Shown here: positions 24,258-31,837 of the stretch, one piece after another
Layout: each line of letters opens with the position of its first letter
Numbering within the stretch: position 1 is the stretch's first letter
Notes under the pieces: model-generated
What the model was told of the DNA's origin: nothing
Databases searched by the model: none
The model's input: the letters and a program-made list of their open reading frames with translations, nothing else
Program-made: the position numbers and the translations under genes
Source: JAJZAM01 sp027391075
GTDB lineage: Bacteria; Actinomycetota; Acidimicrobiia; Acidimicrobiales; Palsa-688
Direction of reading: 5' to 3'
DNA: 64,000 nucleotides
Assembly (NCBI GenBank): GCA_027391075.1
Contig: DAHYHI010000106.1
Location: forward strand, 1 to 64,000

Positions 24258-24989
24258 TCAGCCGGTCACCGACACGACCAGGCGGCCCTCCCCAGGGTAG
24301 GCGCCATCGACGAACCAGGTTCCTCCGCTGCCAGCCAGCCGGGGGGTCCGTCCTGTCGCGGCGGCGAGCCTGTCCCTCCAAAATGCCAGCTCAGGGAAGG
24401 CCGCCACTGCAGCCGGTTCGAGGTCGTTCATACTGTCGCCGGTGGGACCGCCCAGGCGGTCCCACGTGGCGAACACCTCCGCCGTCGCCACGTGCAACGG
24501 TGGAACGAGCAGGGTGAACTGCCTCCCCAGAACAGAACGCACGTCGAGAGGTTCGACGCGTTCGCCGATCCCGCTGACCAGAGCCCTCCCTCCGAGCATG
24601 CAGAACGGCACGTCAGCCCCCAGACGAGAAGCGGCCGCAAGGTCGCTGTAGCCAGCCCAGCGCAGGATCGCCGCGGCATCAGCTGATCCACCTCCGAGTC
24701 CAGCACCCGCTGGGATCGCCTTGCGCAGAGTGACCGAGGCGGTTCTCCCGGCCAGTCTGAGTGCCTTCCTAACGAGGTTGTCGTCGCCGCTGCCCACGAC
24801 GCTTTCCGCCCCGAGACCTTCTACGACAAGTGCGTCACCGGGGGAGACCTCCAACACGTCGAACAGGTCGACCGTTACCATCTCGGACTCGATGAGGTGG
24901 TAGCCGTCGTCTCGCATGCCTGTGACTCTCAGTGAGAGGGTCAGCTTTGCTGCGGCGCGCAGCACCGTCGGTTCAGTCGTCGCGATCAA
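24258..24989 (-). CDS. ispE: 4-diphosphocytidyl-2-C-methyl-D-erythritol kinase
   Basis: GHMP kinase of the MEP isoprenoid pathway, 243 residues. AAKLTLSLRVTGMRDDGYH carries the substrate Lys and the family start, and IPAGAGLGGGSADAAAIL is the ATP-binding motif 2 with the catalytic Asp. VPFCMLGGRALVSGIGE and the C-terminal RLAGSGGTWFV follow. It is shorter than the usual 280-310, mainly at the C-terminal half. I chose TTG at 24989 because GGAGG lies eight bases upstream. It overlaps the ksgA end by 17 bases. Confidence 0.9.
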   Translation of the reverse strand: MIATTEPTVLRAAAKLTLSLRVTGMRDDGYHLIESEMVTVDLFDVLEVSPGDALVVEGLGAESVVGSGDDNLVRKALRLAGRTASVTLRKAIPAGAGLGGGSADAAAILRWAGYSDLAAASRLGADVPFCMLGGRALVSGIGERVEPLDVRSVLGRQFTLLVPPLHVATAEVFATWDRLGGPTGDSMNDLEPAAVAAFPELAFWRDRLAAATGRTPRLAGSGGTWFVDGAYPGEGRLVVSVTG

Positions 24990-25878
24990 CGCCGAAACCT
25001 CCACGTCCTATAAGCGATCCTGGGGAGGTTCCTGCTGCGCGCTCTGAGAGCACCGCGTAGGCGAGGCGGCCCCAGTCCACCACGTCGAGCGTTTCTGCGC
25101 GTGCCTCGGGGTTCACGCCTGCCGCAGCGAACGCTGCTGGCCCGACGAGCGAAGCTAGTGACTTGCGGAGCATCTTGCGGCGGGTAGCGAACCCGGCCCT
25201 GACCAGAGCGAAGAGGTCGTCCCTCCTGACGACGGCCGGGTCGACAGCCGGGGCGGGACGGCGGCGGATGTCCACCAGGACCGACTCCACGTTCGGTCGC
25301 GGCCTGAACACGCTTGCAGGCACTGCTGCGACCACTTTTGCCTGCGCCCAATATGAGACTTTCACCGACACTGCACCGTAGGCGGGGCTTCCCACACCAG
25401 CGGCGAGACGTTCGCCTACCTCACGTTGGACCATCACGAGCATCCGCTGCACCGACGCCACTTCGTCGAGGACGTTGGCGATCAGCGGCGTAGCGATGTT
25501 GTAAGGGAGGTTCGCTACGAGGACCCAGCCGGGCGTGGGACCGAGCACCGCAGCCCAGTCGAGCTTCATGGCGTCGGCGTGAACGACGTCGACGCTGCCC
25601 GGATAGGGGGAAGCAGCGACGACCTCCCCGAGGGCCGCTAAGAGGTGACGGTCGACTTCGATGGCCTTCACGACGGCGCCAGTCTCTGCGATCGCAAGCG
25701 TGAGCGCCCCGAGACCCGGACCGATCTCGACTACCCGGTCGCCGGGCCCGACTCCGGCGAGACGAGCCACCCTCCTAACCGTGTTCGGGTCTACTACGAA
25801 GTTCTGCCCGAGCGCCCTACTGGGACGGATGCTGTACGTCGACAGAAGCGCAGACACCTCCGTCGGTTTCAGCGTCAC
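24973..25878 (-). CDS. rsmA: 16S rRNA dimethyladenosine transferase
   Basis: KsgA/RsmA, 301 residues, dimethylates two adjacent adenosines near the 3' end of 16S rRNA. RALGQNFVVDPNTVRRVAR is the family opening, VVEIGPGLGALTLAIAE is SAM motif I, and VLVANLPYNIATPLIANVL holds the catalytic NLPY. RPRPNVESVLVDIRRR follows. GTG 25878 overlaps the tatD stop by GTGA; the open frame further upstream lies in tatD. The order tatD-ksgA-ispE is conserved in actinobacteria, though the rpfB gene found there in mycobacteria is absent. Confidence 0.95.
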   Translation of the reverse strand: MTLKPTEVSALLSTYSIRPSRALGQNFVVDPNTVRRVARLAGVGPGDRVVEIGPGLGALTLAIAETGAVVKAIEVDRHLLAALGEVVAASPYPGSVDVVHADAMKLDWAAVLGPTPGWVLVANLPYNIATPLIANVLDEVASVQRMLVMVQREVGERLAAGVGSPAYGAVSVKVSYWAQAKVVAAVPASVFRPRPNVESVLVDIRRRPAPAVDPAVVRRDDLFALVRAGFATRRKMLRKSLASLVGPAAFAAAGVNPEARAETLDVVDWGRLAYAVLSERAAGTSPGSLIGRGGFGVDRDD

Positions 25879-26687
25879 CGCTCGGCTTGGCCGGCGCTGG
25901 CGCGGCCGCCGTCTGGGATTGGCGTCCATCCTTGGGGGTCTGGCAGCCGAAACGCCGCCGTGGCGTTGTCCCATGTGGCTTTTGCGATCGTCTCAGGGCT
26001 GACCCCGCGCAGTGCCGCGACGGCGGCTCCGACGAGTCCGACCCAGGCCGGCTCGTTCGGTTTGCCTCTGAAGGGAACGGGCGCAAGGTAGGGGCTGTCG
26101 GTTTCCACGAGCATCCGATCTAGAGGACAGTCCTCTGCGGCCGCCTTCACGTCGTCTGCCTTCTTGAACGTTACGATGCCGCTGAAAGACACGTACCCCC
26201 CAAGGTCCAGGCATCGGTGGAGCTCTCGTAGTCCCCCGCTGAAGCAGTGAAGGACCCAGCGGTTCGGCAACGTCTCGCCACCCAGGATGTCGAAGGTCTC
26301 GTCCCACGCGTCACGAGTGTGTATCACAAGGGTGAGGTCGCGCTCGGCTGCCATCTGCACTTGGTCGGCAAAAGCTTTGCGCTGGGCTTCCCTCGGTGAG
26401 TGCTCGTAGAAGAAGTCGAGGCCGCACTCCCCGACCCCGACCACCACTTGGGGCGACCGATCGACCAGATCGGCGATCGACTCGGAGCGGGCTGTCGCTT
26501 CGTGAGGGTGCAGGCCGACGGTGGCTGACACCCCGGGGTGACGCCCTGCGACGTTGATCGCGGCGACGGAGCGCGCGCGGTCGGTGCCTATCGTGACCAT
26601 CCGCGTGACGCCCGCTGCAGCGGCCCGAGCGACGATCTCGTCTCCCGAGGGATCGTCGGGTATGTGACAGTGGCTGTCAGTCCACAT
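25875..26687 (-). CDS. tatD: TatD-family metal-dependent DNase
   Basis: 270-residue TIM-barrel amidohydrolase-fold nuclease. DSHCHIPDD holds the first metal His pair. VGVGECGLDFFYEHSP gives the bridging Glu, LVIHTRDAWDE and VLHCFSGGL supply His ligands, and LVETDSPYLAP the metal Asp. ATG at 26687 has GGGAG eight bases upstream. It follows metG with a 20-base gap. Confidence 0.93.
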   Translation of the reverse strand: MWTDSHCHIPDDPSGDEIVARAAAAGVTRMVTIGTDRARSVAAINVAGRHPGVSATVGLHPHEATARSESIADLVDRSPQVVVGVGECGLDFFYEHSPREAQRKAFADQVQMAAERDLTLVIHTRDAWDETFDILGGETLPNRWVLHCFSGGLRELHRCLDLGGYVSFSGIVTFKKADDVKAAAEDCPLDRMLVETDSPYLAPVPFRGKPNEPAWVGLVGAAVAALRGVSPETIAKATWDNATAAFRLPDPQGWTPIPDGGRASAGQAER

Positions 26688-26707
26688 CTGTTCGGCTCCC
26701 GTCGGGC

Positions 26708-28216
26708 TCAGGCCGTCATCCGGGGGAACAGGGGCGCGCCTCTCTGAACGCTCAGGCCACCCGGGTAGCCTCCCCACTGGGCGGAGTCTGGAAGGCGTTG
26801 GGCTGTCACGTCACTTGACAGCCCGATGCGGCGCCAGATCTCCTGCGACGCCCGGGTGAGAGCCGGACTGGCAAGCAGTGCCACCAGCCGGAGAACCTCG
26901 AGGCAGTCTCCGAGGACTGCGTCCACGTCGGGCCCTGGGTCAGCCTTCCACGGCTCGGCTTGCTCCAGGGAGGCGTTCGCTTCGCGCACGAGCCTCCATG
27001 TGGCCTCCAACGCTTCGCTCGGTGCGATCCTCTGCCACGCATGGGAGGCCTGTTCGTAGACCTCCGCGGCGACTGCCCGCAGATGGCTGTCCGGGTTCGG
27101 CGCGGGCCCCACGCCCCCGCACTTGCGTTCCACGACCGTCGACACTCTCGCCAGGAGGTTGCCGAGGTTGTTGGCGAGGTCCGAGTTGTAGCGTGACACC
27201 ATCGCCTCGTAGGAGAAGTCCCCGTCGGGTCCGAAGGCCTGATCCCTCAAGAAGTGGTACCGGTAACCGTCTACCCCGAAGTCGGCGATGAGATCGGCCG
27301 GCGCTATCTGGTTGAGGGCCGTCTTGGACATCTTCTCGCCGCCGACCAGGAGATAGCCGTGCACTGCGATCCGCTTCGGGGGGGCCAGGCCTGCGGCCAT
27401 CAACAGTGCCGGCCAGTAAACGCAGTGGAAGCGAAGGATGTCCTTGCCGATCAGGTGGTGCACGGACGGCCACCAACGCTCGAAACGCTCGGGGTCAGAT
27501 CCGTAGCCGACCGCAGTGGCGTAGTTGATCAGCGCGTCGTACCACACGTAAAAGACGTGGCTGGCGTCCCACGGGACCGGCACGCCCCATTTGATCGACG
27601 TCCTCGAGATGGAAATGTCACGCAGGCCGCCCCGGATCAGGCCTATCGCCTCGTTGCGTTTGGATTCTGGTGTCACTGCCCCTGGGTTGTCCTCGTACCA
27701 GGCGAGAAGGCGTTCTGAAAGCCCTGACAGCTTGAAGAAGTAGTTCTCCTCTGAGAGCACCTCGACCGGGCGGTGATGTATCGGGCAGGTCATACCCTCG
27801 TCGAGCTCGGACTCGACGTAGTAGGCCTCGCAGGAGACGCAGTAGAGACCCTCGTAGGGGCGTAGCTCGATCCATCCGTTGTCGAACGCTGCCTGCATGA
27901 GCTCGGCGGTCGCTTTGTAATGGCGCTCCTCGGTGGTCCGGATGAAGTCGTCGTTGGACACGTCCAGGGCTTCCCACGCCTGCCGGTAGCGTTCGCTGGT
28001 CCGGTCGGCCTGCTCCTTGGGAGTGATGCCGTTGGCTTCGGCAGCGCGTGCGACTTTGAGCCCGTGCTCGTCGGTGCCGGTCAAGAAGAACACGTCGTCG
28101 CCGCACATGCGATGCCAGCGGGCCAGAGCGTCGGCTGTGACAGTGGTGTACGCGTGGCCTATGTGAGGAGCGTCGTTGACGTAGTAGATGGGGGTTGTCA
28201 CGTAGAAGCGGGCCAC
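26708..28216 (-). CDS. metG: Methionyl-tRNA synthetase
   Basis: 502-residue class I synthetase. HIGH is at residues 18-21 and KMSKT at 295-299. A zinc-like site is formed by C126/C129 and C144/H147, so this is the MetG type with a single knuckle. The anticodon-binding helices occupy the C-terminal third. There is no C-terminal tRNA-binding (EMAP) domain. The start is GTG 28216 with TACCCT eight bases upstream. Confidence 0.97.
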   Translation of the reverse strand: MARFYVTTPIYYVNDAPHIGHAYTTVTADALARWHRMCGDDVFFLTGTDEHGLKVARAAEANGITPKEQADRTSERYRQAWEALDVSNDDFIRTTEERHYKATAELMQAAFDNGWIELRPYEGLYCVSCEAYYVESELDEGMTCPIHHRPVEVLSEENYFFKLSGLSERLLAWYEDNPGAVTPESKRNEAIGLIRGGLRDISISRTSIKWGVPVPWDASHVFYVWYDALINYATAVGYGSDPERFERWWPSVHHLIGKDILRFHCVYWPALLMAAGLAPPKRIAVHGYLLVGGEKMSKTALNQIAPADLIADFGVDGYRYHFLRDQAFGPDGDFSYEAMVSRYNSDLANNLGNLLARVSTVVERKCGGVGPAPNPDSHLRAVAAEVYEQASHAWQRIAPSEALEATWRLVREANASLEQAEPWKADPGPDVDAVLGDCLEVLRLVALLASPALTRASQEIWRRIGLSSDVTAQRLPDSAQWGGYPGGLSVQRGAPLFPRMTA

Positions 28217-28224
28217 AGACCACG

Positions 28225-28230
28225 AGGGTA
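28225..28230 (-). promoter_or_regulatory. Putative leaderless -10 (TACCCT) for metG
   Basis: TACCCT, eight-base spacer, then the GTG start of metG. No Shine-Dalgarno. Confidence 0.45.
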
Positions 28231-28264
28231 GGCGACGGCGGAGCCGTGCCGGCTCATTCTGTGG

Positions 28265-29140
28265 CTACAACGTCTGGCGGCCAGCTCCTTCATCCAGGTT
28301 CAGCGCTATTTCGTAAACTTGCCTTCGTTTGACTCCCGTAGCTGCAGCTACTTCGTCGACGGCGCTGCGCCGGGACGACCCCGTGGCGACGGCCCTCTTG
28401 AGCAGGTCCTCCACCTGCTTGTCGGCGACGTCGGGCTTGACTTCGTCGACGTTGGGACCTACGAGCAGGACCCACTCTCCCCGCTCGTCGACTTCGGCGC
28501 GCTCGAAGGCCAGTACCGCCTCCCCGAGGGTCCCCCTCCAGACCTGCTCGTGGACCTTAGTGAGCTCCCGCGCCCAGACGTAGACCCTGCCTGGCCCGCA
28601 GGCCGCTTCGAGGTCGACTGTGGTGGCCCTCACCCGGTTGCCCGCCTCGTAGATGACGGTCGTGAGTGGTGACGAGGCGATCCGCCCGAGGGCTTCGAGG
28701 CGCGCCGTGCCCTTGCGTGCCAGGAACCCGGCGAACGTGAACCCGTCCCCGGGTATGCCCGATATGGCCACGGCGGCGACGGCGGCCGAGGGGCCCGGGA
28801 TGACTGAGATCGCGAACCCGGCTGCCGCGGCTGCTCGCACAACATCGGCTCCCGGGTCAGACACGGCTGGCATGCCCGCGTCGCTTACGAGCACCACTCG
28901 CTCTTCGCCTGCGAAAGTCGCCACGACGCGAGCCGACATGTCAGCCTCGTTGTTCCGGTCGAGACGGACGAGTCGGGGGGTTTTCACACCGATAGCGCTG
29001 AAGAGCTTCCGGGTGCGTCTCGTGTCCTCACACAAAACGATGGTCGCTTCGGCCAGCGCGTTTGTCGCCCGGGGGGACAAGTCCCCTAGGTTGCCGATCG
29101 GCGTTCCGACCACTACGAGCGTGCCTGCCGGGCCGCTCAA
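28265..29140 (-). CDS. rsmI: 16S rRNA (cytidine-2'-O)-methyltransferase
   Basis: RsmI, 291 residues, methylates C1402 of 16S rRNA. VVGTPIGNLGDLSPRATNAL is the N-terminal signature, EDTRRTRKLFSAIG and VSDAGMPAVSDPGADVVRA are family blocks, and IPGPSAAVAAVAISGIPGDG binds SAM. The C-terminal helix-turn-helix-like part ends near KRRQVYEIAL. The start is TTG 29140, overlapping the DUF192 stop by TTGA. Confidence 0.95.
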   Translation of the reverse strand: MSGPAGTLVVVGTPIGNLGDLSPRATNALAEATIVLCEDTRRTRKLFSAIGVKTPRLVRLDRNNEADMSARVVATFAGEERVVLVSDAGMPAVSDPGADVVRAAAAAGFAISVIPGPSAAVAAVAISGIPGDGFTFAGFLARKGTARLEALGRIASSPLTTVIYEAGNRVRATTVDLEAACGPGRVYVWARELTKVHEQVWRGTLGEAVLAFERAEVDERGEWVLLVGPNVDEVKPDVADKQVEDLLKRAVATGSSRRSAVDEVAAATGVKRRQVYEIALNLDEGAGRQTL

Positions 29141-29466
29141 CTGGAGCGGACCTCCAAGACGTCCCCGGCGCGAAGAGACCAGCGCTCGAAGCTGCCGGCG
29201 TCGGCGACTAGTAGATGAGCCCCGCGCAGCCCTGGCATGCGCACCCTCAGGGATCGCATGGTACGGGCCTTTTTCACCACGAGGCGTTCGGCTCCTTCTC
29301 CGTCGGGCAGACGCTCACACCATGCGACGTCGAGGCTCCGCCTAGAACCCACGGTGTTGACCGGGCCCCACCTTCCCACCAGGGTGACACCGGACCTCGC
29401 TGCTGTGTCCGCCCCGGGCTCGTCGAGAGTTGCGAGGACCGTTCCGTCTCTGATCAGCCAGGGCAT
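29137..29466 (-). CDS. DUF192-like small protein
   Basis: 109 residues. RRSLDVAWCERLPDG and the C-terminal HLLVADAGSFERWSLRAGDV, ending in EVRSS, resemble the DUF192 beta fold, whose members often end in a GDxLEV strand. Function unknown. It is translationally coupled to rsmI (TTGA) and starts six bases before the ychF stop on the same strand, so it probably belongs to the ychF-DUF192-rsmI unit. No signal peptide. Confidence 0.65.
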   Translation of the reverse strand: MPWLIRDGTVLATLDEPGADTAARSGVTLVGRWGPVNTVGSRRSLDVAWCERLPDGEGAERLVVKKARTMRSLRVRMPGLRGAHLLVADAGSFERWSLRAGDVLEVRSS

Positions 29467-29471
29467 CGGGG

Positions 29472-30548
29472 TCAGACGTTGAAGCGGATTTCCAGCACGT
29501 CACCGTCGCGGACCTCGTACTCCTTGCCTTCCACGCGGAGCTTCCCGGCTTCTTTGGCCTTGTTCCACGAGCCGATCCCGAGAAGTTCGTCCCAGTGGAT
29601 CACCTCGGCCCGGATGAAGCCCCGCTGCAGGTCGGAGTGGATCACCCCCGCGCACTCGGGAGCTCGGGCGCCGGCGCGGAACGTCCATGCGCGACTCTCC
29701 TTGTCCCCGGTGGTGAAAAACGTCCTACGTCCCAGCAGGTGGAAGGCGGCCCGGGTAACTCTGGCAAGGGCCCCTTCGCCGAGTCCGAGACCTTCTAGCA
29801 GCTCGAGGCGCTCGTCGGGGTCGAGCATCGCGGCCTCAGCTTCGAGCGCCACGCTCACCCCGAGGGCTTCTCCGTGCCCGCCCAGGTGTTCGACCACTGG
29901 TTTGGTTATGGTCTCGGATTCTGCGAGCTGGTCTTCGCCTAGGTTGACGACGGCGAGCACCGGCTTGTTGGTCAGCAAGAAGAACGGCCGCAGCGCTGCG
30001 CGTTCTTCGACGCTCAGATCGCTCCGGTAGATCGGCACTGCGGAGTCCAGGACGGTCTTGGCCCTCTCCAGGGCGTCAACCTCACCTTGAAGGCTCTTGT
30101 CGGACCGAGCGGCTTTGCGCCGCTTGTCAACCTGGTTGTCGACGGTTACCGCGTCGGCGAGCACCAGTTCAAGCTCGAGCACCGTGAGATCTTCGAGAGG
30201 GTCGCTCCCGCCGACCACGTTGTCGTCCTCAAACGAGCGAAGCACCATGCACAAGGCGTCAACCTCTCGGATTCCGGCCAAGAAGCGGTTTCCGAGACCT
30301 TCGCCGCTCGACGAGCCCGCAACGAGCCCGGCTATGTCGACGAACTCCACGGTCGCCGGCACCACCTTGCGGCTGGAGCTCATAACGGCAAGCTGGTCGA
30401 GCCTGCTGTCAGCTACACGCGCGATCCCCTGGGTCGACTCGGTGGTCGAAAAGGGGTGGGCTGCGACGGCGGCGGACCCGCCGGTCAAGGCGTTGAACAG
30501 GCTCGATTTGCCGGAGTTGGCCAGACCGACGATGCCGAGACGTTCCAT
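29472..30548 (-). CDS. ychF: Obg-like GTPase/ATPase YchF
   Basis: 358-residue YchF, an ATP-preferring Obg-family protein that binds ribosomes. GIVGLANSGKSSLFNAL is the P-loop. The G2/G3 elements are in VEFVDIAGLVAGSSSGEGLG, and the C-terminal TGS domain ends GKEYEVRDGDVLEIRFNV. The P-loop reads NSGKS where most members have NVGKS. I prefer ATG 30548 because TAGCGT stands seven bases upstream; GTG 30557 is the alternative. Confidence 0.95.
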   Translation of the reverse strand: MERLGIVGLANSGKSSLFNALTGGSAAVAAHPFSTTESTQGIARVADSRLDQLAVMSSSRKVVPATVEFVDIAGLVAGSSSGEGLGNRFLAGIREVDALCMVLRSFEDDNVVGGSDPLEDLTVLELELVLADAVTVDNQVDKRRKAARSDKSLQGEVDALERAKTVLDSAVPIYRSDLSVEERAALRPFFLLTNKPVLAVVNLGEDQLAESETITKPVVEHLGGHGEALGVSVALEAEAAMLDPDERLELLEGLGLGEGALARVTRAAFHLLGRRTFFTTGDKESRAWTFRAGARAPECAGVIHSDLQRGFIRAEVIHWDELLGIGSWNKAKEAGKLRVEGKEYEVRDGDVLEIRFNV

Positions 30549-30555
30549 CTGCTCC

Positions 30556-30561
30556 ACGCTA
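30556..30561 (-). promoter_or_regulatory. Putative leaderless -10 (TAGCGT) for ychF
   Basis: TAGCGT, seven-base spacer, then ATG 30548. The GGAG in the spacer is only three bases from the ATG, too close for normal use. Confidence 0.4.
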
Positions 30562-30635
30562 CCGGCTTTGCGCTACCGACTCTGCCCTCCTGGGACTGCT
30601 CTGCGCTCACTTGGCGGGCCTTGCCAACATGCCCC

Positions 30636-30641
30636 TAAGAT
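30636..30641 (+). promoter_or_regulatory. Putative leaderless -10 (TAAGAT) for bL37
   Basis: TAAGAT, eight-base spacer GTTTCGCT, then ATG 30650. TTGGCG 19 bases further upstream is a weak -35 candidate. Confidence 0.5.
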
Positions 30642-30649
30642 GTTTCGCT

Positions 30650-30733
30650 ATGTCGAAACGCACTCACAAGGCTCGCTCACGGGCGCGGCGCAACAAGGCC
30701 AACCACGGGCGCAAACCTAACAGGGGCCGCTGA
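30650..30733 (+). CDS. Large ribosomal protein bL37
   Basis: 27-residue basic peptide, MSKRTHKARSRARRNKANHG followed by RKPNRGR. The ANHGxxPN ending and Lys/Arg-rich start match bL37, the small protein first seen in mycobacterial 50S subunits. It is too short for standard gene callers. It is divergent from ychF, and its last 17 bases overlap the 3' end of the convergent sugar-kinase gene. Confidence 0.85.
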   Translation: MSKRTHKARSRARRNKANHGRKPNRGR

Positions 30734-31766
30734 TCCCAATAAGGTCTGAGGCTTCCGCTCGGGCACCGAAACGGGTGATCACCTTCGACGCCATGAGACC
30801 GCCGGTCTCGGCGCTGCGCCGGGCACCGAGGCGGTTGACGACGCCGTAAAGGTAGCCGGCAGCGAAGCTGTCACCGGCGCCGGTTGTGTCGACGACCCTG
30901 TCGACCTTGGGTGCGCCGACCCGCAGCGTCTTCCCGTCTTCCGCCACCACGCAACCTTGTGCTCCCAAGGTGACGACAACCGTCGGGCAGACGGCGGACA
31001 GCTCCCGCAGCGCCGAGTGCGTGTCGGGTTTGCCGCTCAGGACAAGGGCCTCCTCCTCATTCGCGAAGAGCAACTGCACCGAGTCGAGCAGTTCTCTCAT
31101 GTCGTCGCGGTGCAAGCTGACCCAGAAAGGGTCAGACGCCGAAAGGGCCACCAGCGTCGACGATGTCGACGCTGCTTTTATCGCCGCGGCGACGGCCGTG
31201 TCCGTCACAACCTTGCCGCACAGGTAGCCCTCTATATAGACAACGTCGGCTTGGGAAACCTGGAGCGGGTCCACGTCCGATGCGGCAAGCTCGCCTCCCG
31301 CTCCGAGACTGGTGCACATGGTCCTCTCTGCGTCGGGAGTGACCATTACGATGCTGATGCCTGTAGCGGGACTGCCGGGATGTCCAGCTTCCACCTGGTC
31401 TGGGTGTCCGCCGACCGGCGCGTCGTTGCGTTCGGATCGCTGTTCGGATCGCTGGTCTGCGAAGCTAACACCGCCAGCTTTCAAGTCGGCGGCGAAGAAC
31501 GCTCCGAGCTCGTCGTCAGCGACGCGCCCGACGAAGCTCGTCGGAACACCGAGCGCCGCTAGGCCCACGGCCGTGTTGGCGGCAGATCCCCCAGACGCCA
31601 TCTTCGTCACTTCTACCTGAGAACGGATGTGGGCAGCCCGTTCCGGCTCGACGAGGCTCATCGTCGCCTTGTCGAGCCCGAGCTGTTCCAACAAGACGTC
31701 GTCGCAGGACGCCAAGACGTCGACGATGGCGTGGCCGATGGTAACTACACGTGGGCTGTCTTGCAC
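30717..31766 (-). CDS. PfkB-family carbohydrate/nucleoside kinase
   Basis: 349-residue ribokinase-fold kinase resembling adenosine-kinase-like members; the substrate is unknown. RVVTIGHAIVDVLAS opens the fold, MASGGSAANTAVGLAALG is PfkB signature 1, and VVDTTGAGDSFAAGYLYGVV is signature 2 with the catalytic Asp. About 30 residues (DQRSEQRSERNDAPVGG and on) interrupt the lid region and include a 12-bp tandem duplication. GTG 31766 is preferred because TACCGT lies seven bases upstream; GTG 31793 is the alternative. Confidence 0.88.
   Translation of the reverse strand: MQDSPRVVTIGHAIVDVLASCDDVLLEQLGLDKATMSLVEPERAAHIRSQVEVTKMASGGSAANTAVGLAALGVPTSFVGRVADDELGAFFAADLKAGGVSFADQRSEQRSERNDAPVGGHPDQVEAGHPGSPATGISIVMVTPDAERTMCTSLGAGGELAASDVDPLQVSQADVVYIEGYLCGKVVTDTAVAAAIKAASTSSTLVALSASDPFWVSLHRDDMRELLDSVQLLFANEEEALVLSGKPDTHSALRELSAVCPTVVVTLGAQGCVVAEDGKTLRVGAPKVDRVVDTTGAGDSFAAGYLYGVVNRLGARRSAETGGLMASKVITRFGARAEASDLIGISGPC
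31431..31454. repeat. 12-bp tandem duplication inside the PfkB gene
   Basis: TTCGGATCGCTG occurs twice back to back. On the coding strand it gives repeated Ser-Glu-Gln-Arg-like residues in a lid insertion, in frame. Confidence 0.9.
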
Positions 31767-31773
31767 CCCGAAG

Positions 31774-31779
31774 ACGGTA
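31774..31779 (-). promoter_or_regulatory. Putative leaderless -10 (TACCGT) for PfkB kinase
   Basis: TACCGT, seven-base spacer CTTCGGG, then GTG 31766. This hexamer is the main reason for choosing that start. Confidence 0.4.
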
Positions 31780-31837
31780 GCCGGGCCAGTCACTAGGGTT
31801 GGTGCTTTGGCAACGAGAAACTCCGAGAGGACCACAC

